A stretch of DNA of 64,000 bases from Thalassobacillus pellis (GTDB lineage: Bacteria > Bacillota > Bacilli > Bacillales > Halobacillaceae): contig NZ_JAFBDO010000001.1 in assembly GCF_016908295.1 (NCBI RefSeq), forward strand, positions 248,001 through 312,000, written 5' to 3'. This document shows, piece by piece, positions 21,221 through 30,299 of the stretch; the first letter of the stretch is position 1, and each line of letters starts with the position of its first letter. The notes under the pieces were generated by a model. That model ran no database searches. It saw only the letters and a list, made by a program, of their open reading frames with translations, and was not told the DNA's origin. The translations under genes were made by a program, and so were the position numbers.

Positions 21221-21234
21221 CGAACAAATATTCG
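21221..21234. promoter_or_regulatory. LexA (DinR) box upstream of uvrB
   Basis: CGAACAAATATTCG fits the Bacillus SOS operator core CGAAC-N4-GTTCG with one mismatch. Its position 67-80 bases before the uvrB ATG agrees with the known LexA control of uvrBA in Bacillus. I could not settle the -10/-35 pair. Confidence 0.65.
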
Positions 21235-21315
21235 AGATATGCTCCTGGAATTGTTTTCCGGTAAAACACCCGCTGCTGAGACTGTATTTGAGCTTTGAGT
21301 ACGTTTTATTCCTGC

Positions 21316-21441
21316 CTCCGGTGATTTCCTGTGCCCGTCCGCCGATTCTTCGCCTCTTTCGCTGATTTACCGCGCTGGTCCGCTGATTCTTCGCCTGCCT
21401 CCGCTGATTCTACCACCTCTTCCGCGTATTTCCCGCCCTGA
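21316..21441. repeat. Degenerate tandem array of about 20-bp units between uvrB and prfC
   Basis: Six imperfect units share the pattern TCCGCTGATTCTTCGCCT, for example at 21337, 21379 and 21400. The stretch is richer in GC than the neighbouring spacer. It lies between the prfC terminator and the uvrB promoter region, and no ribosome binding site or known protein family supports a gene here. Confidence 0.65.
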
Positions 21442-21477
21442 CCGCCCCGCTTCTCGCTTTTTCGTTATAAAACAAAA

Positions 21478-21505
21478 AAGTGACACCCGCTTTTGGGTGT
21501 CACTT
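21478..21505 (-). terminator. Terminator of prfC
   Basis: A perfect 11-bp stem, AAGTGACACCC with its complement, and a six-base loop are followed on the minus strand by TTTTTTGTTTT. It starts 13 bases after the prfC stop. Confidence 0.88.
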
Positions 21506-21517
21506 CCGAATAGGCTG

Positions 21518-23110
21518 CTAGCCACTGTAATTCTGGTCATATTGATTAACTTCGAACAGGTCAATTAATTCGATATCCGGGTTTTTATCCTTGAACCAGC
21601 GCAGGGAAAAGTCGTTTTTAAAGAGGACGACTGGGCTGCCTTCGCGATCTTTCACTAACATGTTTCGTTCATCGAATAAAGATTCATCTACCTGGTCTTC
21701 TCTCAGCCAGCGCGGAAGCCGTTCTCCCAGTGGCTGCAATTCTACTTCGACGTTATATTCGTTTTTCATGCGGTACTCAAATACATCGTATTGCAGCTGG
21801 CCTACAGCTCCGAGGATGTAATCTTCGAATCGGTAACGCTTGAAAAGTTGGATGGCGCCCTCCTGGACAAGCTGTTCAATTCCTTTTTTGAATTGTTTGG
21901 ATTTCATGACGTTTTTGGCGGTCACTTTTTTGAATTCCTCGGGCGGGAATTGCGGTAATTCGTCGTATTCAAAGGTTGTTTTTCCAGTTAAAATTGTATC
22001 GCCGATACGGTAGACATTCGGGTCATAAATTCCGATAATATCGCCGGCGTAGGCTTCATCTATCGTTCCTCTTGAGGAAGCGACAAATTGCTGGGATTGA
22101 GCAAGCTTAAATGATTTCCCGGTCCTGCCGAGCGTCACGTTCATACCACGTTCAAATTTTCCTGAACAGACCCGGACAAATGCTACACGATCGCGGTGCT
22201 GCGGATTCATATTCGCCTGTATTTTGAAGATGAATCCGGAAAATTCCGGGTGATCCGGTGAGACGATTCCCTCTGTGGAACGGCGCGGTGCTGGAGCTGG
22301 CGCCATATCGATGAAGGTATCAAAAAATCCTTCGACACCGAATGGTGCAAGCGCACTTCCAAAAAATACAGGTGTCTGCTCGCCGCGCATCACTTTCTCC
22401 ATGTCGAATTGGTCTCCAGCTTCGTCAAGCAGCAAAAGTTCATCAAGGGTTTCCTGGTACGTCGGATGCTCCACCAGTTCCTTGTGAGCAGGGTTTTCCA
22501 GTTCGGAATAGGGAATATTGATTTCTTCTTCATTACCGGTGTACGCGATGAACTGCTCGTGGTGACGATCAAATACGCCTTTGAAACGTTTGCCCATCCC
22601 TGCTGGCCATGTCATCGGATAAGTTTCGATATCGAGCACTTCTTCGATCTCTTCCATCAAATCAAATGGTTCTCTACCTTCACGGTCCAATTTATTGATG
22701 AACGTAAAGATTGGTATGCCCCGCATTTTACATACTTTAAACAGCTTTAGAGTCTGAGCCTCAATACCTTTCGTTGCATCAATGATCATGACGACACTGT
22801 CCACAGCAGTCAAGGTCCGGTACGTATCTTCACTGAAATCTTCATGCCCGGGAGTATCCAGAATGTTAACCTGGTAATCTCGGTATGGGAAGTTCATTAC
22901 ACTTGATGTAACGGAAATTCCCCGTTGTTTTTCGATTTCCATCCAGTCGGAGGTCGCAAATTTGCCTGACTTCTTCCCTTTTACAGTACCTGCTGAACGG
23001 ATGAGATTACCGAACACAAGCAATTTTTCAGTCAGTGTTGTTTTCCCGGCATCCGGGTGGGAAATAATTGCAAAAGTCCGGCGTTTATTCATTTCATGAT
23101 TAATGGTCAT
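21518..23110 (-). CDS. prfC: Peptide chain release factor 3
   Basis: RF3 is a translational GTPase that recycles RF1 and RF2 and takes part in post-peptidyl-transfer quality control. The 530-residue protein has G1 SHPDAGKTT at residues about 18-26, the switch segment RGISVTSS, G3 DTPGHEDF and G4 NKLD, followed by the RF3 domains II and III. The ATG at 23110 follows AGGAGGATATAAAC; the upstream in-frame extension lacks a site. RF3 is patchy in Bacillaceae (absent from Bacillus subtilis 168 to my knowledge), so the gene is likely an accessory insertion between uvrB and its usual neighbours. Repeat R1 copy C lies in its leader. Confidence 0.95.
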   Translation of the reverse strand: MTINHEMNKRRTFAIISHPDAGKTTLTEKLLVFGNLIRSAGTVKGKKSGKFATSDWMEIEKQRGISVTSSVMNFPYRDYQVNILDTPGHEDFSEDTYRTLTAVDSVVMIIDATKGIEAQTLKLFKVCKMRGIPIFTFINKLDREGREPFDLMEEIEEVLDIETYPMTWPAGMGKRFKGVFDRHHEQFIAYTGNEEEINIPYSELENPAHKELVEHPTYQETLDELLLLDEAGDQFDMEKVMRGEQTPVFFGSALAPFGVEGFFDTFIDMAPAPAPRRSTEGIVSPDHPEFSGFIFKIQANMNPQHRDRVAFVRVCSGKFERGMNVTLGRTGKSFKLAQSQQFVASSRGTIDEAYAGDIIGIYDPNVYRIGDTILTGKTTFEYDELPQFPPEEFKKVTAKNVMKSKQFKKGIEQLVQEGAIQLFKRYRFEDYILGAVGQLQYDVFEYRMKNEYNVEVELQPLGERLPRWLREDQVDESLFDERNMLVKDREGSPVVLFKNDFSLRWFKDKNPDIELIDLFEVNQYDQNYSG

Positions 23111-23217
23111 GTTTATATCCTCCTGTATATCTTTCTGAACATATTTTTTTAGTGTTGGGCAGGATATAAAATCACATTGGTCCATTCAACTCCATTTTAT
23201 ATAAATTCATCATTAGT

Positions 23218-23297
23218 AAAACTTGGCAAGTTCATATGGCGAAAGCCTTCGTTTTACTTATAGGTTAATCCTTTAACAAAGTTAAACTTTCTTAAAG
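23218..23297 (-). repeat. Structured intergenic repeat R1, copy C (prfC leader)
   Basis: This copy keeps the AAAACTTGGC/GCCTTCGTTTT outer arms but has a shortened apical part. The second near-palindrome CTTTAACAAAGTTAAACTTTCTTAAAG is identical to copy A. Like the other two it sits directly behind a minus-strand terminator, here that of nirK. Confidence 0.75.
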
Positions 23298-23298
23298 T

Positions 23299-23346
23299 GA
23301 AAAAATAGACCACTCCCATCCAGACATCCAGCCTGAGGAGTGATCT
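23299..23346 (-). terminator. Terminator of nirK
   Basis: Arms GATCACTCC and GGAGTGGTC (one mismatch) with a long loop are followed by TATTTTTT on the minus strand, about 80 bases after the nirK stop. Confidence 0.65.
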
Positions 23347-23423
23347 TCCTTATAAAACAACTCCACTTCTTGAAAAATAGCACAGTTCCGTTGTAAAATC
23401 AATCGCTTGTACAGGAAGCCAGC

Positions 23424-24455
23424 TTATTTATCATCAGGCCCATCTACCCTTAAAATGGCAACGGCACCTTTTTCCGCGTGATTGAATTGGTGGGTTACAA
23501 TTGGATAGTCTCCTGCTTCCTTAACTGTAAATTCAACGATAGCTCCACCACTGGCTGGAAGGAGGACTGTCTGCAGCCCTTGCATATGATTGAAAGGATT
23601 TCCATCAATATATACGTCATCAAAAATAGTACCTACTACATGGAAAGAACTCATTTCGTTCGGACCCACATTGTTGACATACATACGGATTCTGTCACCG
23701 ACATTTGCTATTAACGGCTCTTTCTTTAAAGTAAAAGTGTCTCCATTGGTGTTGCGCCCATTGTCATCCAAGGATTTAGTAGAAAAAGCTACATGACTTG
23801 GTTCTCCGCTGGCAAAATCCTCTAAGTCGTTATATTTGTACCATTCATTCTGTAGTATGACGAACTCTCGATCAATGCCCCCATCATTTGGATAACCATT
23901 TTCCGGCTTAACGATAATGGTGCCATGCATGCCGTTTGCGATATGCGATAAGACCGGTTTTGTACCACAGTGGTACATAAACACACCTGGTTTAGAAGCG
24001 GTATATCGGAAGGTTCCTTGTTCATCGGGCATGATATCAGCGAAATTTTTAGAAGGTGCCGTATGGACAGCATGAAAATCCATGCTGTGTGGAATGGAAG
24101 GGTCAGTGTTTTTCAATGTAAAATTGATCAAATCCCCTTCCTTTACGATGACCACCGGTCCAGGGGCCTGCCCGTTGAATGTCCAGGCTTTATAAAAGTG
24201 GTTCTCAGCAATCTCTATGTCTGTGATTTGGGCGGTCATTTCCACGTTCACTTCCTTCTCCCCTACCCTCTCCACAACCAAAGGTACCGGCTCCTGGTTG
24301 ACTCCTTTATGTGGAGTGATCGCTTCTGTCTTGTCTGAAGAAACTGCTTCTACCTGCCCTTTTTCGCCAGCTTTCGTATCTCCCTGTTCCACACCACAAC
24401 CTGTCATCAAACCGACCAGCAATATCATTCCTGTAACGACGGCCAACTTGATCAT
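23424..24455 (-). CDS. nirK: Copper-containing nitrite reductase, lipoprotein form
   Basis: NirK reduces nitrite to nitric oxide, the key step of denitrification. The 343-residue protein begins with a lipoprotein signal (lipobox LMTGC, Cys20), so it should be anchored to the outer face of the membrane. Two cupredoxin domains are complete. Type 1 copper ligands are His123, Cys163, His171 and Met176. Type 2 ligands are His128, His162 and His322, with the catalytic Asp126 (PHSMDFH motif) and His272. The ATG at 24455 lies eight bases behind GAGGTGG; a GTG nine bases earlier overlaps that site. An Fnr box upstream predicts anaerobic induction. No nitric oxide reductase is nearby. Confidence 0.94.
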   Translation of the reverse strand: MIKLAVVTGMILLVGLMTGCGVEQGDTKAGEKGQVEAVSSDKTEAITPHKGVNQEPVPLVVERVGEKEVNVEMTAQITDIEIAENHFYKAWTFNGQAPGPVVIVKEGDLINFTLKNTDPSIPHSMDFHAVHTAPSKNFADIMPDEQGTFRYTASKPGVFMYHCGTKPVLSHIANGMHGTIIVKPENGYPNDGGIDREFVILQNEWYKYNDLEDFASGEPSHVAFSTKSLDDNGRNTNGDTFTLKKEPLIANVGDRIRMYVNNVGPNEMSSFHVVGTIFDDVYIDGNPFNHMQGLQTVLLPASGGAIVEFTVKEAGDYPIVTHQFNHAEKGAVAILRVDGPDDK

Positions 24456-24561
24456 GTTTTCCACCTCGTTTAAGTTGTTGTATTTTCCTGAAAAGAGGAG
24501 GAGGCAGTGTGACCATGGCTATCTTAAGCAGGTAAATCAATTTCCTCATCTTCTCCCTTCT

Positions 24562-24605
24562 ATTGTATTCCGCACGCGCAAGAACCATTGTGACAAACTT
24601 CACAA
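24562..24605 (-). promoter_or_regulatory. Fnr-dependent promoter of nirK
   Basis: TTGTGA-CAAACT-TCACAA (24588-24605) is a perfect Fnr/Crp-type palindrome matching the Bacillus Fnr consensus TGTGA-N6-TCACA. On the minus strand TACAAT (24567-24562) is a good -10 that sets the start near 24555. The palindrome centre is then at -41.5, the classical class II activator position. There is no good -35, as expected. The 100-base transcribed leader and the rest of the gap to 24795 show no gene. Confidence 0.8.
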
Positions 24606-24794
24606 TTAAAGCTGGCATTTGTGTCTACTTAGTGAAAACAGTTATTACTCCATAGAAAAATAGGATTTGATGAAGAAGAAAAGAAAATATTACTTCATAA
24701 AATCTGAAAATGATCCGTATTATTACTATACCTTGGGCCGAAGTATTTTTTTCGGGGAAGAAAGCAACTATTCTATCATGGAGGTGAAAGCTCA

Positions 24795-25733
24795 ATGAAA
24801 AAAATCATTCTGTTTGCAGATCCGGGAATAGACGATTCCTTTGCCATAATGTATGCTTTGTTAAATCCTGAGATTGACCTGCTCGCTATTGTATCCAGCT
24901 ATGGAAACGTTACGAAACAACAAGCCACCGATAACATCGCCTATCTGTTGGAATTAGCGGGAAGGTCAGATATCCCGATAATTGGCGGAGCCAACAGCCC
25001 ATTATCCGGCGAAATACCAACTTACTACCCGGAAATACACGGCCCGGAAGGATTAGGTCCTATCAAACCTCCGGAAGGCTTCTCAGGAGAGCTGACTAAT
25101 TTTTCGGAGCTGTACAACATCATCAAAGAAAATGATGATATCACAATCGTGGATGTTGGAAGAAATACATCCTTAGCGAACCTCTACCTGCTTGGGGAAA
25201 ACATCGCAGAGGAAATCTCCGCCTTTTATATCATGGGTGGGGCGTTTTTAGTCCCCGGAAATGTAACTGCCTCAGCTGAAGCTAATTTTTATGGAGATCC
25301 AGTAGCATCCAATTTGCTTGTGAGTAAGCTGGATAACCTTTATATTGTTCCATTGAACGTTTCAAACAAGGCGATCATTACCATGGAGCATATCAATACA
25401 ATATTGCAGATGAGCAATAATCCGCTGATAAATATCATAGATGACATTATGCAATTTTATATGGCAGCATATGAAAAATTGATCCCGGGATTAAATGGAG
25501 CTCCCCTGCATGATGTACTTACCCTTTCTCTTATGATAAACCCTGCGATGGGACGGGTGGTCAGAAAAGATGTAGATGTACTGCTGACCGATGAGGGAAG
25601 AGGAACTTCCATAGCTGATTTTAGAGAAAGGGCTGAACCTGCTGATAAGAATATTTTCATCTATCTAACTTTCGATTATTACTGGTTCGTCAATGATTTT
25701 ATCAGAGTGATGAGCTCCCCACTTAACCAATGA
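24795..25733 (+). CDS. Inosine-uridine preferring nucleoside hydrolase family protein
   Basis: Enzymes of this family cleave the N-glycosidic bond of nucleosides to base and ribose with a bound calcium. The 312-residue protein has the calcium-site motif DPGIDDS (Asp9, Asp13, Asp14) at the N-terminus, IMGGAF near residue 146 and the late APLHDVLTLSLM segment with the conserved His-Asp. The substrate cannot be told from sequence. The ATG at 24795 follows GGAGGTGAAAGCTCA. It is a monocistronic plus-strand gene divergent from nirK. Confidence 0.88.
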   Translation: MKKIILFADPGIDDSFAIMYALLNPEIDLLAIVSSYGNVTKQQATDNIAYLLELAGRSDIPIIGGANSPLSGEIPTYYPEIHGPEGLGPIKPPEGFSGELTNFSELYNIIKENDDITIVDVGRNTSLANLYLLGENIAEEISAFYIMGGAFLVPGNVTASAEANFYGDPVASNLLVSKLDNLYIVPLNVSNKAIITMEHINTILQMSNNPLINIIDDIMQFYMAAYEKLIPGLNGAPLHDVLTLSLMINPAMGRVVRKDVDVLLTDEGRGTSIADFRERAEPADKNIFIYLTFDYYWFVNDFIRVMSSPLNQ

Positions 25734-25753
25734 AATAAACCGGAAACTATATG

Positions 25754-26401
25754 TCACAAAAGCGAGAAATGGCTTCTTATCGTTGCAAAGTTTTGCATAA
25801 TGGAATGACTGCCATCCACTTTTACCTCTTTTAACGAAAGTCGGTTTGCTTGTTCAGAAATTTGTTCAGCAAACTTCATATCCCTTTTCATCCAATTGGA
25901 GAAGGCTTTCTCAGGGTCATCGTATTTTTGGAGGATTCTGTCAATCCATTCCCTTTTAGAAAAGTGATTCACCTGGAATTCCGGAGCTGGCACAAACCAA
26001 ATAGCCTGTTTAGGATCCATAAGTAACGGTGCGACTTTGTCAGGGAGTAGCGCAGCTCCTTCTACTAAAATCTTTGATTTCTTTGGCAATGATAGTAAAT
26101 CCTCGACTATTAAAGAAAATTGTTCCTCGTAAACAGTCATTACTTCCTCTACTTGTTCTTCTACAGGAATGGAACAAAATTGGACAGACCAGACTTCATC
26201 CCATGATAAATCCCTAATTTTGAACATGGAAGGATGGTTTTCCGGATCGCTTCTTGACATATGATCGTCATAGCAGTCATCGCATTTGTAGTAGGTAAAG
26301 TCGTACTGCTCAACCAGTTTCCTTGCAAGAGTTGTTTTTCCGGCACATGGGGAACCACCTATCCAATAAACATGGGAAAGTTCATGTTTTAAATCTGCCA
26401 T
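25754..26401 (-). CDS. P-loop NTPase of unknown function (kinase-like)
   Basis: The 215-residue soluble protein has a P-loop GGSPCAGKTT (residues about 15-24), then YKCDDCYDDHM and a conserved-looking LVEGAALLPDKV near residue 113, the layout of small-molecule kinases such as the AAA_18/zeta-like group. The ATG at 26401 follows CGAGAGGAG; an in-frame ATG 27 bases earlier has no site. It is convergent with the nucleoside hydrolase gene and is probably transcribed alone. I do not recognise a substrate. Confidence 0.75.
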   Translation of the reverse strand: MADLKHELSHVYWIGGSPCAGKTTLARKLVEQYDFTYYKCDDCYDDHMSRSDPENHPSMFKIRDLSWDEVWSVQFCSIPVEEQVEEVMTVYEEQFSLIVEDLLSLPKKSKILVEGAALLPDKVAPLLMDPKQAIWFVPAPEFQVNHFSKREWIDRILQKYDDPEKAFSNWMKRDMKFAEQISEQANRLSLKEVKVDGSHSIMQNFATIRSHFSLL

Positions 26402-26543
26402 CAAATTCTCCTCTCGATACATATTCAAAATACCTAAGATTGTCTTTAGATATAAACCATACCACAGTCCGCTTTTCCAGCTTAACTGATTAAGCCCATA
26501 GACAAAATCATTTTATAACCCAATGGAGCTGTTAAAGCTTGTA

Positions 26544-26690
26544 GTTGATCCTCACGAATCGCTTGCCGGCGGATGCTTGCCGCGGGCACGGCCTCAGCTA
26601 ACTTGGTCAAAAAGATCACTTGACCAAGTAGATCTTCGGCTCGTGCTGTACCCGCAGGCGTCACCACCTCTCGCTCATCGCGGAATCAAC
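26544..26690. repeat. Palindromic intergenic repeat R2, copy b (full length)
   Basis: This 147-bp element has terminal inverted repeats (GTTGAT at 26544, ATCAAC at 26685), a central stem with AAGATC and GATCTT arms around ACTTGACCAAGT, and CCGCGGGCACGGCC/CGTGCTGTACCCGC inverted blocks between. It is the best copy of the family. The 620-base gap between the P-loop gene and the SNF2 gene holds this element and no convincing gene. Confidence 0.8.
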
Positions 26691-26978
26691 AATGAAATAA
26701 CCGTAAGCTGTTCTAAACGTAATATGTGGTCAGTCTAAAAGAGTTACTTCCATGGAATTACTAGAAAAATCAACATTCATCCGTCCTTCCGTGAACGCAT
26801 TAGTTTTTCGAAATAAACATCAAAAGGTTCTTAGTTTCCAACAAACCACTTTTGAATTAATCTCCACTTTTCTTCTGCCTTATTTTATTTGACGAGTTTG
26901 TTAATACTGGTCATATCCCTCTCCATAAGTCCCCATGCATTTTCACCCTATTGACGGAGAGAAAAGATTCTGTTTCCC

Positions 26979-26987
26979 TGCTATAAT
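26979..26987 (+). promoter_or_regulatory. Extended -10 promoter of the SNF2 helicase gene
   Basis: TGCTATAAT is a perfect extended -10, 38 bases before the ATG. TTGACG at 26951-26956 is 25 bases away and too far to act as its -35. Confidence 0.6.
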
Positions 26988-27025
26988 GGATACTAAAATC
27001 ATGAAATCAGTTAGGAAGCTAAATT

Positions 27026-30000
27026 ATGCAAACTCATTTGATTGAACCGAGTGATATAAAAAAAATAACAGGAAACACATTCTTTGAACGTGGAAAACGT
27101 TATTATAACGGCGGAAGGGTCCATGGCCTCACCTTTAATCCGACAATAAATTCGTGGCGGGCCGTCGTCACGGGAACGGAGGATTATGAAGTAAGGGTCT
27201 TCTTTTTTGAGAATGAAGACCTGGAAGCCAAGTGCGAATGTCCTGCGTATGACAGCTATTACAGCTGCAAGCATATTGCTGCTGTATTATGGGCTATTCG
27301 AAAACGGGCACTGCAGGAACATGGCTTGGCTGAACCACCAACTTCCGGGACTTATGAATCTCAATATCTGCCGATCGATCGGGACAATTTTTCCAAAAGA
27401 TTGACAGAAGTCTTTGTAAACCGCCAGGATACGGAGTTATATGAGGATGAACGAGAGACGCTGCAAGTCCAGTATCATCTTCACTTGATTCATAAACTGG
27501 GTAAAAGTGTGCTTGCAGTTGAAATCAGACTTGGACTTAATTATCTGTATGTCATTAAAAATATTGAAGACCTGATTCACCACTACTTGAAGAAAAAAGC
27601 GTACCCGATTACGAGCAGGTTCAGCTACCGTCCGGAGGATCACCGTTTCTCTGAAGAAGATGCCCGAATTTTGCAGCTGCTAAATCACATGCAGGTACAA
27701 GAACAATTCTACCAGGACCCTTTTTGGAGCCAACGAACCAAAGACAGCAAAATGGTGACAATTCCTCCTGCCTATATGAAAAAACTGCTAGCCGAACTCA
27801 AACAACGAGACAGCGTTTTATATGAAGGGAAACAGGAATTCGCGGATTGGTCACTCCATGACCATCTTCCTGACTTGGACATCCACCTGACTAAGGATGA
27901 ATCAAATTACCAGCTCCACCTGGCTGATCTAAAAAAGTTCCAGTTTTTGTCCGCTTATGAAGTTTTATATCGAGACGGACAATTTTATCAAGTAAGTAAA
28001 CTGGAAAGAGACACATACCAGGCGGTCATGAGTGTGCTGCCTTACCGTTCAAATGGAAGTCATATTATTACACCCGCATACATGGAGCGCGTCATTTCCG
28101 ATGTGATTCCTGCACTTTCCTCGATTGCGGATGTCCATTATTCTGAAGCTGTTGAACAATCACTAATTAGAGAGCCGCTTCGGGCAGAGGTTTATCTTGA
28201 TTTTGCCAATGGGGCTTTGGCAGCTGATCTCCGATTTTATTACGGAGACATTCTGATCCGCCCCCTCCTTGGTTCCAAACAGCAGGAGGACGTCATTATC
28301 CAACGGGAAACGGAAGAGGAAAATGCCATCATGCACATCATTGAATCCGGTGAGTTCAAGTTTGATGGAGAGCGGGTCTACCTGGACGATGAAGCGGAGA
28401 TATTCTTTTTCCTGATGGAACGTCTGCCTGACCTGAAACAGCATGCGGATGTCTACCTGTCTGGGGCAGTGCAGAATATCCTGAAATTTTCCGATACGGA
28501 ATTGTCCCCTGTAGTTGAAATGGCAGAACAGGGAAACTGGCTCGATATCGCATTTAATATGGAAGGGATCACTTCAGAAGACGTTTCTAACGTCATGAAA
28601 GCCATCGTCGAAAAGAAGCGTTATTATAAATTGTCTGAAGGTTCTCTTCTATCCCTGACTTCCTCAGCATTTGACCGGTTCAGGGATTTGGCAGAGGAAT
28701 TTGAGCTGAATGCTGAGGATATTCATTCCAACAGCATCCAGCTGCCACAGGCACGGAGCATTCAGGTTGATGAGGTACTGCACACCAGTGATAAAGAACG
28801 GAACGATTTATTTGACGCGTTGATCAGCCGTCTCCGTAACCCGTCTGTCTTCGATATTCAGCTTCCAGAGGGTCTGAATGCCGAACTTCGTGATTATCAG
28901 CTGACAGGCTACCGGTGGATGAAAACTTTATCCTATTACCGGTTCGGCGGCATACTGGCGGACGACATGGGTCTCGGTAAGACATTACAAAGTATTGCTT
29001 ATCTGCTTTCTGAAAAACAAGCCGGCAATATGGATGAGCCTGCCCTGATAGTTACTCCTGCTTCCCTGGTATTCAACTGGAAAAAAGAAATCGAACGCTT
29101 TGCACCTTCTCTATCGGTCAAAACAATTTCGGGTGATCCGGAAACAAGAGGCCAGCTGCTGGAAGAAAAAGTTGAGACACACGATATTTGGATAACTTCC
29201 TATCCTTTGCTTCGCCAGGATATTGCATCCTACAAGGAAAAGAAATTCCACGTAATGATTCTGGATGAAGCTCAGGCCATCAAAAACGAAGCGACGAAAA
29301 CAGCACAGGCAACGCGAGCAATAATGGCGTCCCACAGGTTCGCTCTAAGTGGGACGCCAATCGAAAACTCCTTGAACGAGCTTTGGTCGATTTTCCGGAC
29401 AATCATGCCTGGGTTTTACACTAATAAAAAGAAATTCCTGGAAATGAAGCCGGAGAAAATCGCCCGGATTACTCGCCCGTTCATCTTACGCCGTTTGAAA
29501 AAGGATGTACTGGCAGAACTGCCGGATAAGATTGAAACAACACAATATTCCGAACTGACAACAGATCAAAAACAAATTTATCTTGCTTATCTCGAAAAAA
29601 TCCAGTCAGATATCAAAGAAACCATTGCAGAAAAAGGCTTCCAGCGCGGGAAACTTGAGATTCTTGCTGGTTTGACCAGACTGCGGCAGATCTGCTGTCA
29701 CCCGGGACTTTTTGTGGAAGATTATAAAGGGCGGTCAGGTAAACTGGAACAGTTAAAGGAATTGGTGATGGAACTGAAGGAAGGCGGTCACCGGATACTG
29801 ATCTTTTCCCAATTTGCCAGCATGCTGAAAATGATGCACGAAGAATTAGAAGGGCTTGGAATAAACAGCTTTTATTTGGATGGCAGCACGAAGTCAGAAG
29901 ATAGATTGAATCAAGTAGAACAATTTAATAATGGAGACAGAGATGCCTTTTTCATTTCCTTGAAAGCAGGAGGCACCGGGCTTAACCTGACAGGTGCTGA

Positions 30001-30247
30001 TACAGTCATCCTGTATGACCTATGGTGGAATCCTGCAATTGAGGAGCAGGCTGCTGGACGGGCACACCGAATCGGTCAGAAAAAAGTCGTCCAGGTGATC
30101 CGCCTGCTTGCTGAAGGTACCATCGAAGAGCGTATTCATCAGCTACAGCAGAAGAAAAGGGATCTTGTTGACCAGATCATCCAGCCTGGAGAAACAATGC
30201 TGACAAGCCTGAAAGAAGAAGAAATCAAACAACTGTTGGATATGTAA
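27026..30247 (+). CDS. ywqA: SWIM-domain SNF2-family helicase (YwqA-like)
   Basis: The 1073-residue protein starts with a SWIM zinc-binding domain (Cys70, Cys72, Cys81, His83; AKCECPAYDSYYSCKHIAAV) and has a long helical middle part. The C-terminal SNF2 motor has Walker A LADDMGLGKTLQS near residue 645, DEAQ box near 745, SGTPIENS, and in the second lobe DGSTKSEDR, LKAGGTGLNL and AAGRAHRIGQ. Such proteins are RapA/Snf2-like DNA translocases; YwqA of Bacillus subtilis is the closest named relative I can offer. The ATG at 27026 follows TTAGGAAGC. It stands alone with its own terminator. Confidence 0.9.
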   Translation: MQTHLIEPSDIKKITGNTFFERGKRYYNGGRVHGLTFNPTINSWRAVVTGTEDYEVRVFFFENEDLEAKCECPAYDSYYSCKHIAAVLWAIRKRALQEHGLAEPPTSGTYESQYLPIDRDNFSKRLTEVFVNRQDTELYEDERETLQVQYHLHLIHKLGKSVLAVEIRLGLNYLYVIKNIEDLIHHYLKKKAYPITSRFSYRPEDHRFSEEDARILQLLNHMQVQEQFYQDPFWSQRTKDSKMVTIPPAYMKKLLAELKQRDSVLYEGKQEFADWSLHDHLPDLDIHLTKDESNYQLHLADLKKFQFLSAYEVLYRDGQFYQVSKLERDTYQAVMSVLPYRSNGSHIITPAYMERVISDVIPALSSIADVHYSEAVEQSLIREPLRAEVYLDFANGALAADLRFYYGDILIRPLLGSKQQEDVIIQRETEEENAIMHIIESGEFKFDGERVYLDDEAEIFFFLMERLPDLKQHADVYLSGAVQNILKFSDTELSPVVEMAEQGNWLDIAFNMEGITSEDVSNVMKAIVEKKRYYKLSEGSLLSLTSSAFDRFRDLAEEFELNAEDIHSNSIQLPQARSIQVDEVLHTSDKERNDLFDALISRLRNPSVFDIQLPEGLNAELRDYQLTGYRWMKTLSYYRFGGILADDMGLGKTLQSIAYLLSEKQAGNMDEPALIVTPASLVFNWKKEIERFAPSLSVKTISGDPETRGQLLEEKVETHDIWITSYPLLRQDIASYKEKKFHVMILDEAQAIKNEATKTAQATRAIMASHRFALSGTPIENSLNELWSIFRTIMPGFYTNKKKFLEMKPEKIARITRPFILRRLKKDVLAELPDKIETTQYSELTTDQKQIYLAYLEKIQSDIKETIAEKGFQRGKLEILAGLTRLRQICCHPGLFVEDYKGRSGKLEQLKELVMELKEGGHRILIFSQFASMLKMMHEELEGLGINSFYLDGSTKSEDRLNQVEQFNNGDRDAFFISLKAGGTGLNLTGADTVILYDLWWNPAIEEQAAGRAHRIGQKKVVQVIRLLAEGTIEERIHQLQQKKRDLVDQIIQPGETMLTSLKEEEIKQLLDM

Positions 30248-30253
30248 TAAAAA

Positions 30254-30292
30254 CTTCCCCGGGACATCCAGATTTTGGATGTCCCGGGGAAG
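30254..30292. terminator. Bidirectional terminator between the SNF2 gene and the CtaA-like gene
   Basis: A perfect 17-bp stem (CTTCCCCGGGACATCCA and complement) has a five-base loop and a seven-T tract on the plus side and AAGTTTTTATTA on the minus side. It serves both convergent genes. Confidence 0.92.
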
Positions 30293-30299
30293 GCTTTTT

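Noticed and set aside
21316-21441. Tandem array as a CRISPR
   Set aside because: Units are contiguous and about 20 bp with no unique spacers, and no cas gene is present.
24307-24618. A minus-strand frame running through the nirK leader and signal-peptide region
   Set aside because: It is out of frame with nirK, has no family match I can see, and its 5' part overlaps the Fnr box and core promoter.
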